A stretch of 64,000 nt of DNA. It comes from Pararoseomonas sp. SCSIO 73927. Lineage in GTDB: Bacteria > Pseudomonadota > Alphaproteobacteria > Acetobacterales > Acetobacteraceae. Position 1 is the stretch's first letter. Each line of letters starts with the position of its first letter. Shown in pieces: positions 8,236 through 16,525 of this stretch. Location: positions 682,001-746,000 of the forward strand of contig NZ_CP146232.1 of NCBI RefSeq assembly GCF_037040815.1. The letters run 5' to 3'. A program made the translations under genes and the position numbers. The notes beneath the pieces were generated by a model. That model did no database searches and was not told the origin of the DNA. It saw only the letters and a list, made by a program, of their open reading frames with translations.

Positions 8236-9327
8236 ATGGATCAGCTTGTGTCGGCCCCTCCCGAGGCCCGCAACGGGCGCGACACGGGGCGGGACCTGCG
8301 CCGCGTCGGCGTGCACCGGGACCACTGGTACCCCCTGGCCTGGTCCACGGAGCTGAAGCCCGGCAAGGCGCTGGCCGTGCGCTTCGCGGGCGACCCCATC
8401 GTGCTGGTGCGGCCGAAGCAGGGCCCGGTCTTCGCGCTGGAGGACCGCTGCGCCCACCGGCAGGTGCTGCTGAGCAGGGGCGTGGTGGAGGGCTGCGCGA
8501 TCCGCTGCGGCTACCACGGCTGGGCCTATGACCAATCCGGCCAGTGCACGGACGTGCCCTATCTCGGCAAGGGCAAGCTGCCCAACGGGGTGCGCGCCTA
8601 TCCCTGCCGCGAGGTGGAGGGGCTGATCCTCGTCTTCCCCGGCGACCCGGCCCTGGCGGAGACGGTGCCGCTGCCCGGCCTCGGCTCCGTCGCCAACCCC
8701 GCCTACAAGACGCGGCGCTTCGGGCGGGAAGTGGCCTGCCACTACAGCTTCATGCACGAGAACCTGATGGACATGAACCATCAGTTCCTGCACCGGAAGC
8801 AGATGGGGAACATGGTCCCGCGCTACATGGGCGGGGCCAAGGGCGAGGATTTCGTCGAGGCGCGCTACACCTTCTCCCGCGTCGGCGGGAAGCAGCCCTG
8901 GGCGGAGGCGGCGATCTTCGGGGAGCGCCGGGCGGTGGGGACGGAGGCCTCCACCGCGCAGAAGGACCTGATGACGATCCGCACGGAGTACCCGTATCAG
9001 ACCCTCCGGATCCAGACCGGGGACGACGACCCGGTGATGGACCTCTGGATTGCCTACGTGCCGACGGATGCGGAGCAGAGGCGCAACCGCACCTTCGGCC
9101 TGCTCTCCATCAAGCGGCCGAAGATCCCCGGGCTGCTGGAAGCGGGCTGGCCGATCCTGATCGTCTTCACGGAACGCATCTTCAAGGAGGACCGGGAGAT
9201 TGTGGAGATGGAGCAGGCCGCCCACGACGCGCAGGGCGAGGACTGGAACCAGGAGGTCTTCCCGGTGATCCGCAACCTGCGGACGCTGCTGCGGGAGCGC
9301 GGTGGGGAGACGGTCGGACAGGCCTGA
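8236..9327 (+). CDS. Rieske [2Fe-2S] aromatic ring-hydroxylating/demethylase-type oxygenase alpha subunit
   Basis: Oxygenase component using a Rieske cluster to feed electrons to a mononuclear iron. The Rieske ligands are seen as CAHRQ, then CGYHGW, in the N-terminal third. The iron site is suggested by ENLMDMNHQFLHR (Asp plus two His), resembling the VanA/Pheophorbide oxygenase group rather than benzene dioxygenases. The length of 363 residues is typical. The start at 8236 follows GAGCGAGG; an in-frame ATG at 8197 is less well supported. No reductase, ferredoxin or beta subunit is adjacent, so the substrate is unknown. It stands alone between ptsI and the oppositely oriented muramidase gene. 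Confidence 0.88.
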   Translation: MDQLVSAPPEARNGRDTGRDLRRVGVHRDHWYPLAWSTELKPGKALAVRFAGDPIVLVRPKQGPVFALEDRCAHRQVLLSRGVVEGCAIRCGYHGWAYDQSGQCTDVPYLGKGKLPNGVRAYPCREVEGLILVFPGDPALAETVPLPGLGSVANPAYKTRRFGREVACHYSFMHENLMDMNHQFLHRKQMGNMVPRYMGGAKGEDFVEARYTFSRVGGKQPWAEAAIFGERRAVGTEASTAQKDLMTIRTEYPYQTLRIQTGDDDPVMDLWIAYVPTDAEQRRNRTFGLLSIKRPKIPGLLEAGWPILIVFTERIFKEDREIVEMEQAAHDAQGEDWNQEVFPVIRNLRTLLRERGGETVGQA

Positions 9328-9362
9328 CTCTGAGAGGGCGAGATTTTGCCGCGCTTCTGCCC

Positions 9363-10202
9363 TCAGGCGGCAACGATCATGGCCTCGATCTCCGCGGCAA
9401 GGGCCTTGCTCGTCGGCGCGTCCAGCTCGTCCGTTGAGGTGTCCAGCGGCACTGCGCCGGCCCTCTCTGCGCCGATCCTTTCGTTGTGCCGTTTCCGGTA
9501 GGCACGGATCGCGGCTCTCGTGCCGGGGCCGAGCTGGCCGTCCACTCCTTTGGGATTGAAGCCAAGGAAGGTCAGGTAGGCCTGCGCGGTCCGAACCTGG
9601 ATGTCCGGCCTCCCGGCGCCGCCGCAGGCCTTGAAGGCGTTGTCCAGACGAATGTGGTAGTTGTTCGCGGCGAAATTCGCGCCGTTGTAGAAGAAGGCCA
9701 CCTTCGTCCACTCGTTGTTCTGCAAGGCGTGCAGCAACGGCGGCTTCGAGAGGATAAAGCGGACACTTCCGTCCAGCTGCCTGTCCTCGCTCTCCATGAA
9801 GGCCTCTATCATGGCGTCCACCGAGGCGTACCGCAGGCTGGTGGCGTTGAACCCCATCACCTGCCCCAGCCCCCAGGAGGCACTCTCCAGCGCGGCCTTG
9901 CGATCCAGCACCATGGCCCGCTTGAGGCGCTGGTACTCCATTGCTCCGCCGGCGTAGCCGCCGCTCGACGCGTTGCTGATATCGGGGTTGGCGGCGCTAA
10001 ACCGGCCATCCGTGCGGTTGTGGAAGATGTGGCGCTCGAACAGGATCTGCGGACGGCGGTCCGGCAGGAAGCCGAAGCCGCGCGTCTCGACAGCAAGAAG
10101 GGCCCAGAGAGGGCAGTCGTCCCCGATGCCGAGCGCCGTGGCGGCCGCGGTGAGTCCGGCCGTCGAGAGTGGCCGGGCGTCGCCCTGGAAGATGTCCCGC
10201 AT
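9363..10202 (-). CDS. N-acetylmuramidase-family lysozyme with C-terminal peptidoglycan-binding domain
   Basis: Predicted peptidoglycan hydrolase. The N-terminal domain (residues about 15-190) has the family pattern LLAVETRGFGF, with the probable catalytic Glu39, then ILFERHIFHNRTDG, SSGGYAGG and SWGLGQVMGFN. The C-terminal part (about 200-260) looks like a peptidoglycan-binding domain: VRTAQAYLTFLGF and VDGQLGPGTRAAIRAYR. There is no signal peptide or membrane segment, as in phage endolysins and some secreted effectors, so export must depend on another protein. It lies 10 bases downstream of the membrane-protein gene on the same strand. GC is lower than in neighbours (33/60 and 37/60 in the rows at 9661 and 9721). 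It may be a prophage remnant gene or an antibacterial module. Confidence 0.85.
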   Translation of the reverse strand: MRDIFQGDARPLSTAGLTAAATALGIGDDCPLWALLAVETRGFGFLPDRRPQILFERHIFHNRTDGRFSAANPDISNASSGGYAGGAMEYQRLKRAMVLDRKAALESASWGLGQVMGFNATSLRYASVDAMIEAFMESEDRQLDGSVRFILSKPPLLHALQNNEWTKVAFFYNGANFAANNYHIRLDNAFKACGGAGRPDIQVRTAQAYLTFLGFNPKGVDGQLGPGTRAAIRAYRKRHNERIGAERAGAVPLDTSTDELDAPTSKALAAEIEAMIVAA

Positions 10203-10212
10203 CGCCGTGGTC

Positions 10213-11727
10213 CTAGACGAGCTTTGCCAGCATGGGTTCCGCCTCGGAGTTGAGTGTCGGGACGATCACCTTCGTCCAGCGCCGCAGCGTCGTTGTGCCG
10301 TCATCGGGCTTGGCCTCGGCGAGGACGCTGTTGCTCTCCCCCACGTGCAGGGGAACCTCGGCGAGCGCGACGTCGTTCTCGCTCATCACGGCAACCTTCT
10401 CACCATTGCTCGTCACGACGAGCGAGCTGAGGTCGATGCCGTGGGCATCGATGGCAAGCCGCAGGCGGACCAGGGCCGGAGTGGGCGGAGCCGCCGCCTG
10501 ACCGGCACCCTGGGACTGGCTGCCAGCCCCATGCCTCGGCGCAAGTTGCGCGGCGGGTGATGCAGCGCCCGCGCGGTCCTCCGACCCTTCGGATGGACTC
10601 TTCTCATAGGGTTTGACGGTCGAGCGGATGACCATGAACTTGTTCAGCAGATCGAACCAGAAGGGCGCGCCGAGCGAGATGGCGAGGGCGGTGATGATCC
10701 AGCCTGGGATGCGGCCGGGAATGTGCGGCAGGATCAGTCCGAAGTGGCTCGGCACCGGGTGGGCCTCCTCGCAGGTGGTCCGCCGGTTGTCACTCCCGTT
10801 CGGCAGTGGCAGGTTTCCGCAGGCCTCGCGGCGCGCCCGCTCCTTTGCTGCGATCTTCGCTTCGGCAGCACGGGAGAGGCGGGCCCAGCCGATCACCTCG
10901 GAGAGGCCGGTGAGCTGACCGCGCAGCTGCTCCTCAGTCATCCGCAGCGCAGGGTTGTCCTTGAACTCGGCGTTGGTCCTCACAGCCTGCGCGACCACGT
11001 CCTGGCGCAGCTTGTTGTTGACCGAGAGATCGTGGGCGATGCGGAGCGCGTCGACGTTGAGGAACGCGGCGATGACGAGGCCGATGACAAGAAGGATCCA
11101 CTGCGTCTCGCGCTTGTACCAGCCGGAGACGCGATCCATGTTCCCGTCGAACCAGGCCTCGATGCTCGCCCGCGCGCGGTCGATGTCGTTCCCGGCCTCC
11201 GCCAGCGCCACGACCATAGCCTGCCGGATCGTCCCCTCGGGCAGCGCCATGGCACCGGCCCTGATGGATTCGAGGCTGAGCGGCGCGGCCGACGACTTGC
11301 CCTCCGATCCGCTGTTCGAGACGAGGTCCATGAGAGCGAGCGCGAAGTTCCGGGAGGGAATGTAGTTCGGCAGGTTCGAACTGTAGGCCAGCCGCTGGTC
11401 CGGCGCCTGCGCGTCGGGTTTGGGTGTCAGAGAGAGAAGCCGCCTCAACAGGCTGGCAGGCGCCCGCATCTTGAAGCCTGTCAGTTGCTTCCCCGGCTCG
11501 TACTGTCCGGGAAAGAGGCCAAAGAGGAGAGGATGATCGAAGAGTTCCTTCGTGACCCCCGTTCCCTTCGGATCGACAAGGAGCTGGCGTAAGCCGCGCT
11601 CCAGATGCACGGCGCGCGTCTTCAACCAGGCCTCGATCGTCTCCCGGATAGTCGAGGCGACGAGGCTGGCGATCAGGAAGATGAAGACGAGGCCGATCGC
11701 GACCTCGAGGATTTCGGATCCCGCCAC
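10213..11727 (-). CDS. Unknown integral membrane protein paired with the muramidase
   Basis: A 504-residue protein of unknown function. It starts MAGSEILEVAIGLVFIFLIASL, an N-terminal membrane segment, followed by ETIEAWLKTRAVHLERGLR, which I have seen only in uncharacterised proteins. Further hydrophobic segments are near residues 210-230 (WILLVIGLVIAAFLNVD) and 345-370 (GRIPGWIITALAISLG). Between the last two lies a large charged, probably extracytoplasmic or cytoplasmic loop with cysteines. The last 100 residues are a soluble domain after a Ser/Pro/Gly linker. First gene of a two-gene unit with the muramidase, 10 bases apart, so it could help deliver, anchor or restrain that enzyme. That link is inferred from context only. 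Confidence 0.75.
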   Translation of the reverse strand: MAGSEILEVAIGLVFIFLIASLVASTIRETIEAWLKTRAVHLERGLRQLLVDPKGTGVTKELFDHPLLFGLFPGQYEPGKQLTGFKMRAPASLLRRLLSLTPKPDAQAPDQRLAYSSNLPNYIPSRNFALALMDLVSNSGSEGKSSAAPLSLESIRAGAMALPEGTIRQAMVVALAEAGNDIDRARASIEAWFDGNMDRVSGWYKRETQWILLVIGLVIAAFLNVDALRIAHDLSVNNKLRQDVVAQAVRTNAEFKDNPALRMTEEQLRGQLTGLSEVIGWARLSRAAEAKIAAKERARREACGNLPLPNGSDNRRTTCEEAHPVPSHFGLILPHIPGRIPGWIITALAISLGAPFWFDLLNKFMVIRSTVKPYEKSPSEGSEDRAGAASPAAQLAPRHGAGSQSQGAGQAAAPPTPALVRLRLAIDAHGIDLSSLVVTSNGEKVAVMSENDVALAEVPLHVGESNSVLAEAKPDDGTTTLRRWTKVIVPTLNSEAEPMLAKLV

Positions 11728-12020
11728 GGCGCTGTCCTACGGGCGGGCTGCGTGGGAAGCCTGGGCCGCGACGGCCGACTCAGGCTGGCAACACCCTGCT
11801 GCACCCATCACGGCACCTCTTCGGCAAGGACTTCTGGGTCTGACTAGGGGGCCATATGTTCCATGAAAGCAATGAAAATCGGGGCGGAAGCGAGAGGCCG
11901 TTCAGGGCGGCGGGCAAGGAGACGAAGACCTCACATCAATATATCATTATATCGCCGATGGGTCTGGCGATCCTCGGCCCCCTGTGTTAGGCGCCTTCCC
12001 GATACCGGAAGGCCCCCGAC
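11728..12020. other. Intergenic region upstream of ahcY
   Basis: A 293-base gap between the membrane-protein gene (minus) and ahcY (plus), which must contain both promoters. It is visibly less GC-rich around 11931-11955. It contains the palindrome listed separately and a GGAAGG Shine-Dalgarno just before the ahcY ATG. No open frame looks like a gene. Confidence 0.5.
11939..11952. promoter_or_regulatory. AT-rich inverted repeat upstream of ahcY, candidate operator
   Basis: ATATATCATTATAT is an inverted repeat (arms ATATA/TATAT, centre TCAT), flanked by outer ATC and GAT. It is the only AT-rich patch for kilobases and lies about 70 bases before the ahcY start. Its position and symmetry suit a repressor operator or promoter element. 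SahR-type control of ahcY is known in Proteobacteria, but I cannot match the site to a SahR consensus from memory. Confidence 0.5.
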
Positions 12021-13436
12021 ATGCCCGACACCCTGCCCCCGAAGACCGACTACGTCGTCGCCGACCTCTCCCTGGCCCAGTGGGGCCGCAAGGAGATCGA
12101 GATGGCCGAGGACGAGATGCCCGGCCTGATGGCGACCCGCCGCGAGTACGGCGAGGCCCAGGTGCTGAAGGGCGCCCGCATCGCGGGCTGCCTGCACATG
12201 ACGATCCAGACCGCCGTGCTGATCGAGACGCTGAAGGCGCTCGGCGCCGACGTGCGCTGGTCCTCCTGCAACATTTTCTCCACGCAGGACCACGCCGCTG
12301 CCGCCATCGCCGCCACCGGCACCCCGGTCTTCGCCATCAAGGGCGAGAGCCTGGAGGACTACTGGAACTACGTGCGCCGCACGCTGGAGTGGGCGGACGG
12401 CGGCGAGCCGAACTTGTTGCTGGACGATGGCGGCGACATGACGCTGCTCGTCCACTACGGCCTGCGCGCGGAGAAGGGCGACACCGCCTTCCTCGACGGC
12501 GCGACGAACGAGGAGGAGACCGTCTTCTTCGCCCTCATCAAGCGCACGCTGTCGGAGAAGCCGGGCTGGTTCGCCAAGCTCGCCGCCTCCCTCAAGGGCG
12601 TGTCGGAGGAGACGACGACGGGCGTTCACCGCCTCTACTCCATGGCGAAGGAGGGCAAGCTCCTCTTCCCCGCCATCAACGTGAACGACAGCGTCACCAA
12701 GTCGAAGTTCGACAACCTCTACGGCTGCCGTGAGAGCCTGGTGGACGCGATCCGCCGCGGCACGGACCTGATGATGGCCGGCAAGGTCGCCGTGGTCGCC
12801 GGCTTCGGCGATGTCGGCAAGGGCTCCGCCGCCTCCCTCCGCAACGCCGGCTGCCGCGTGATGGTGACGGAGATCGACCCAATCTGCGCGCTGCAGGCCG
12901 CGATGGAGGGCTACGAGGTGGTGACGATGGAGGATGCCGCGCCGCAGGCCGACATCTTCGTCACCGCCACGGGCAACGTGGACATCATTACCATCGACCA
13001 CATGCGCGCCATGAAGAACCGCGCCGTGGTCTGCAACATCGGCCACTTCGACAGCGAGATCCAGGTCTCGGCGCTCCGCAACCTGCAGTGGACGAACATC
13101 AAGCCGCAGGTCGACGAGATCCGCTTCCCCGACAACAAGAAGATCACCCTCCTCTCCGAGGGCCGGCTGGTGAACCTTGGCAACGCCACGGGCCACCCGA
13201 GCTTTGTGATGTCCGCCAGCTTCACCAACCAGACCCTGGCGCAGATCGAGCTGTGGACGAACGGCGCGGCCTACGGCAACCAGGTCTACACCCTGCCGAA
13301 GCACCTGGATGAGAAGGTGGCCTTCCTGCACCTGGAGAAGGTGGGCGCGAAGCTGACGAAGCTCTCCCAGCAGCAGGCCGACTACATCGGCGTGCCGCAG
13401 CAGGGCCCCTTCAAGGCCGAGCTGTACCGCTACTGA
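12021..13436 (+). CDS. ahcY: S-adenosylhomocysteine hydrolase (adenosylhomocysteinase)
   Basis: Splits S-adenosylhomocysteine into adenosine and homocysteine, relieving product inhibition of methyltransferases. The 471-residue protein has [29 protein letters not shown], the NAD-binding [15 protein letters not shown] and the C-terminal [10 protein letters not shown] typical of the family. Its length fits the longer proteobacterial form. The ATG at 12021 follows GGAAGG. It is monocistronic by appearance: its own candidate operator lies upstream and a strong terminator starts 23 bases after the stop. Confidence 0.97.
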   Translation: MPDTLPPKTDYVVADLSLAQWGRKEIEMAEDEMPGLMATRREYGEAQVLKGARIAGCLHMTIQTAVLIETLKALGADVRWSSCNIFSTQDHAAAAIAATGTPVFAIKGESLEDYWNYVRRTLEWADGGEPNLLLDDGGDMTLLVHYGLRAEKGDTAFLDGATNEEETVFFALIKRTLSEKPGWFAKLAASLKGVSEETTTGVHRLYSMAKEGKLLFPAINVNDSVTKSKFDNLYGCRESLVDAIRRGTDLMMAGKVAVVAGFGDVGKGSAASLRNAGCRVMVTEIDPICALQAAMEGYEVVTMEDAAPQADIFVTATGNVDIITIDHMRAMKNRAVVCNIGHFDSEIQVSALRNLQWTNIKPQVDEIRFPDNKKITLLSEGRLVNLGNATGHPSFVMSASFTNQTLAQIELWTNGAAYGNQVYTLPKHLDEKVAFLHLEKVGAKLTKLSQQQADYIGVPQQGPFKAELYRY

Positions 13437-13459
13437 GCCGGGCCTGGCCCCGCTCCGGG

Positions 13460-13491
13460 CCCGGGGGAGGAAACTCCCCCGGGTCTTTTTT
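13460..13491 (+). terminator. Intrinsic terminator of ahcY
   Basis: A perfect 10-base stem (13460-13469 with 13474-13483) closes a GAAA tetraloop and is followed by TCTTTTTT. This is the clearest rho-independent terminator in the window. A second T-run follows at about 13499-13504. Confidence 0.93.
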
Positions 13492-13579
13492 GTGGGCCTT
13501 TTTTGTTCGCCTGTGGCCCCAAAACCAAGGGCTTGTCGTGTAGCCTTCCCCCGGTTCCTCAAACTCCACCGGGAAAACC

Positions 13580-16225
13580 ATGCCGCGCGCCAGCCGATCC
13601 GCCTCCGCCGCTCCGATCGAGGCCCCGGCCGGCGTCCACCCTTCCGGCATGAACCCCTTCGGCACGCCCGCGGGCATCCGCCGCTTCGCCTCACCCGCCG
13701 TGCGGGCGGCCCTCACGCGGCGGGGCGCGCAGCTCCTGGGCATGATCGCCGGGCTGCTGGGGCTGGCAGTGCTGGTGGCGCTGGCCAGCCACAACCCGGG
13801 CGATCCCTCCCTCTCCACCGCCACCAGCCGCGCGCCGACCAACCTCGCGGGCCCCTTCGGCGCCATGGTGTCGGACGTGCTGCTGCAGGGCTTCGGCTGG
13901 GCGGGGCTGCTGCCGGCCGCCTGCCTCCTCACCTGGGCGCTGCGCCTCTCCACCCATCGCGGCCTCTCGCCCTTCCCCCTGCGTGTGGCGGCGCTGCTGG
14001 CGGGGCTGCCGCTTCTGGCGGCCGTCCTCTCCGTCACCCCCCTGCCCGCGCCCTTCCCGGGCGGCACGGCCGGCGGGGCGGTCGGGCCGCTGATGCGGGA
14101 CGCGGTGGACGAGACGATCGGCGCCATCTTCGGTCCCCTGGGCTCGGTGATGGGCAACTCCGCCCTCGCGGCCCTGGCCGTCGTGGCGGTGGTGCTCGCG
14201 CTCGCGGTCCCGCTCTCCTCATGGCGCCGCGCCGGCGGGGCCGCGGCGCGGCGCAGCCACGGCCTGGCCGGCAACATCCTGCGCCGCCGCTCCCAGGCGC
14301 GCGCCCGCGCGGCGGAGGCCCGCATGGCCCGCGCCCGGCTCCACGACGGGGAGCCGGAAGCGCGCCCCGGCCTGCTGGCCCGCGTCATCGGCGCGCCGGG
14401 CCGCTTCGGCGAATCCCTGGCCGGGATGATCCGGCGGCGGCAGGAGCCCTCCCCCCAGCTCTCCCAGCTGCTCCGCGCGGCCGACGCAGCCGCCGAGGAG
14501 CCGCCGGGCCCGCGCCCCGCCCCTCGCCGCGCCCCGAAGCCCGCGGCGGAAACCGTCGCGGAGCGCACGTTGGATCAGGCCGGGACGAGGGGGGACGGGG
14601 CCAAGGAGGACAGGGCCAGGGAGGATGGGGCCAGCGACAGCGGGCCGCGCATCGCCGACCGCGTGCTGCCGCCCCGCCGCCTGCCGATCGGGGAGACGGT
14701 GAAGAAGGGCGACGACGGCAAGTTCCGCTTGCCGCCCCTTTCCCTCCTCGCCCCCGCCCCGCCGCGCCGCGAGACCGGTCCCTCCCGCGAGGCGCTGGAG
14801 GAGAACGCGCGGATGCTGGAATCCGTGCTGGAGGATTACGGCGTGCGCGGCCGCATCGCCGACATCCGCCCCGGCCCGGTGGTGACGCTCTACGAGCTGG
14901 AGCCGGCGCCGGGCACGAAGTCCGCCCGCGTCATCGGCCTGGCGGACGACATCGCCCGCAGCATGTCCGTGCTGGCCGTCCGCATCGCCACCGTCCCCGG
15001 CCGCAACGTGATCGGCATCGAGCTGCCGAACGTGAAGCGCGAGATGGTCGTCTTCTCCGAGATGATGGAGGCGGAGGACTGGGCGCGGAACCCCGGCAAG
15101 CTGCCGCTGGCGCTCGGCAAGGACATCGGCGGCGCACCCGTGGTCGCCGACCTCGCGCGGATGCCGCACCTGCTGATCGCCGGCACCACCGGCTCGGGCA
15201 AGTCGGTCGGGATCAACACGATGATCCTCTCCCTGCTCTACCGCTTCGGGCCGGACGAATGCCGCTTCATCATGATCGACCCGAAGATGCTGGAGCTCTC
15301 GGTCTACGACCGCATCCCGCACCTGCTGGCGCCCGTCGTGACGGAGCCGCCGAAGGCGATCGGCGCGCTGAAGTGGACGGTGCGGGAGATGGAGCGCCGC
15401 TACAAGGCGATGTCCCAGCTCGGCGTCCGCAACATCGGCGGCTACAACGAGAAGGTCGTGGCCGCCAACGCGCGCGGCGAGCAGATTACCCGCCGCGTGC
15501 AGACCGGCTTCGACCCCGAGACGGGCAAGCCCGTCTTCGAGGAGCAGCCGCTGAACCTCACCTCCCTGCCCATGATCGTCGTCGTCATCGACGAGATGGC
15601 GGACCTGATGATCGTGGCGGGCAAGGAGATCGAGGCCGCCGTGCAGCGCCTGGCGCAGATGGCGCGCGCCGCCGGCATCCACGTCATCATGGCCACCCAG
15701 CGCCCTTCGGTGGACGTGATCACCGGCACCATCAAGGCCAACTTCCCCACCCGCATCTCCTTCGCCGTCACCTCAAAGATCGACAGCCGCACCATCCTCG
15801 GCGAACAGGGCGCGGAGCAGCTCCTTGGCCAGGGCGACATGCTGCACATGGCCGGCGGCGGCCGCGTGAACCGCGTGCACGGCCCCTTCGTCTCCGACGA
15901 GGAGGTGGAGCGCGTGGTGGAGTACCTGCGCGAGCAGGGCGAGCCGGCCTACATCGAGGAGGTCACGGAAACCGACGAGGACGAGGATTCTGGCCCCGTC
16001 TTCGACGCCGGCGCCAACGGCGGCGAGAAGGGCCTCTACGAGCAGGCCGTCTCGCTGGTTTCCCGCGAGGGCAAGGCAAGCACCAGCTTCGTCCAGCGCC
16101 ACCTCAACATCGGCTACAATCGCGCGGCCAAGCTGATCGAGCAGATGGAGCGCGACGGCGTGGTGGGTCCGGCCAACCACGTGGGCAAGCGCGAGGTCCT
16201 GCAGCGGGCGGGGGCGGACGACTGA
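13580..16225 (+). CDS. ftsK: DNA translocase FtsK
   Basis: Septal DNA pump that clears and resolves chromosomes at division. The 881-residue protein has four membrane segments in residues about 50-215, for example [19 protein letters not shown] and [20 protein letters not shown] charged linker of about 170 residues follows with a short degenerate repeat ([14 protein letters not shown]). The motor domain has Walker [14 protein letters not shown], Walker [14 protein letters not shown] and the [19 protein letters not shown] block. The C-terminal gamma winged helix ends the protein ([25 protein letters not shown]), for KOPS-like DNA recognition. The ATG at 13580 follows GGGAAAA. It ends 26 bases before repeat element copy A. 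Confidence 0.96.
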   Translation: MPRASRSASAAPIEAPAGVHPSGMNPFGTPAGIRRFASPAVRAALTRRGAQLLGMIAGLLGLAVLVALASHNPGDPSLSTATSRAPTNLAGPFGAMVSDVLLQGFGWAGLLPAACLLTWALRLSTHRGLSPFPLRVAALLAGLPLLAAVLSVTPLPAPFPGGTAGGAVGPLMRDAVDETIGAIFGPLGSVMGNSALAALAVVAVVLALAVPLSSWRRAGGAAARRSHGLAGNILRRRSQARARAAEARMARARLHDGEPEARPGLLARVIGAPGRFGESLAGMIRRRQEPSPQLSQLLRAADAAAEEPPGPRPAPRRAPKPAAETVAERTLDQAGTRGDGAKEDRAREDGASDSGPRIADRVLPPRRLPIGETVKKGDDGKFRLPPLSLLAPAPPRRETGPSREALEENARMLESVLEDYGVRGRIADIRPGPVVTLYELEPAPGTKSARVIGLADDIARSMSVLAVRIATVPGRNVIGIELPNVKREMVVFSEMMEAEDWARNPGKLPLALGKDIGGAPVVADLARMPHLLIAGTTGSGKSVGINTMILSLLYRFGPDECRFIMIDPKMLELSVYDRIPHLLAPVVTEPPKAIGALKWTVREMERRYKAMSQLGVRNIGGYNEKVVAANARGEQITRRVQTGFDPETGKPVFEEQPLNLTSLPMIVVVIDEMADLMIVAGKEIEAAVQRLAQMARAAGIHVIMATQRPSVDVITGTIKANFPTRISFAVTSKIDSRTILGEQGAEQLLGQGDMLHMAGGGRVNRVHGPFVSDEEVERVVEYLREQGEPAYIEEVTETDEDEDSGPVFDAGANGGEKGLYEQAVSLVSREGKASTSFVQRHLNIGYNRAAKLIEQMERDGVVGPANHVGKREVLQRAGADD

Positions 16226-16250
16226 CACCGGCCAGGCCTTCCGCCGGCCC

Positions 16251-16510
16251 GCCGTGGCCAGAGGGGGGAAGAAGGAATTCTTCCTCCCTCCGGACCTCCC
16301 ACCATCATCTTTTTCTATCGGTTTGGTCCCGGCTTCGCTGACCCACGCCTCGGGGCGTGGCCCCGAGGCGACCGACGGCGCCGGACGGTCGCGATCGGGT
16401 CAGAAACCCCTTCGATCACCCCGCCCGCGGCAGCCCGAACGCGGGGTCCGGGGAGCCCGCCGGCTCCCCGGCGGGGTTCCAAGGGGCAGCGCCCCTTGGG
16501 GCCACCCGCG
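16251..16510 (+). repeat. Interspersed four-hairpin element, copy A
   Basis: About 260 bases filling the convergent gap between ftsK and the DUF6311 gene. Hairpins in order: 16261-16290 (13-base arms, GGAA loop, one G-U pair), 16348-16368 (9-base arms), 16448-16471 (10-base arms) and 16479-16499 (9-base arms). Between the first two is an unpaired catcatctttttctat. By eye, close to 90 percent identical to the inverted copy at 57694-57950 apart from a divergent patch of about 40 bases. An open frame beginning KKEFFLPPDLPPSS crosses it and is shared by the other copies, but the structure suggests noncoding RNA or DNA. I do not know a name for this family. Confidence 0.85.
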
Positions 16511-16525
16511 CCACGGACCCGTCCC

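Noticed and set aside
6055..9711. An open frame of 1218 codons on the minus strand opposite ptsI and the Rieske gene
   Set aside because: Composition is repetitive and basic, and it covers two clear plus-strand genes.
11728..12020. SAH or SAM riboswitch upstream of ahcY
   Set aside because: I looked for the conserved core of SAH and SAM-II riboswitches and did not find it. Only the palindrome is visible.
14219..15682. Minus-strand frame inside ftsK
   Set aside because: His/Asp/Val-rich shadow of the conserved FtsK motor codons.
13580..16225. Reading the FtsK linker repeats as a mobile insertion
   Set aside because: The linker is low-complexity in most FtsK proteins, and its repeat is too short and degenerate.
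16251..16510. Calling element copy A an insertion sequence or MITE
   Set aside because: No terminal inverted repeats or target-site duplications could be seen at its ends; only the internal hairpins are inverted.
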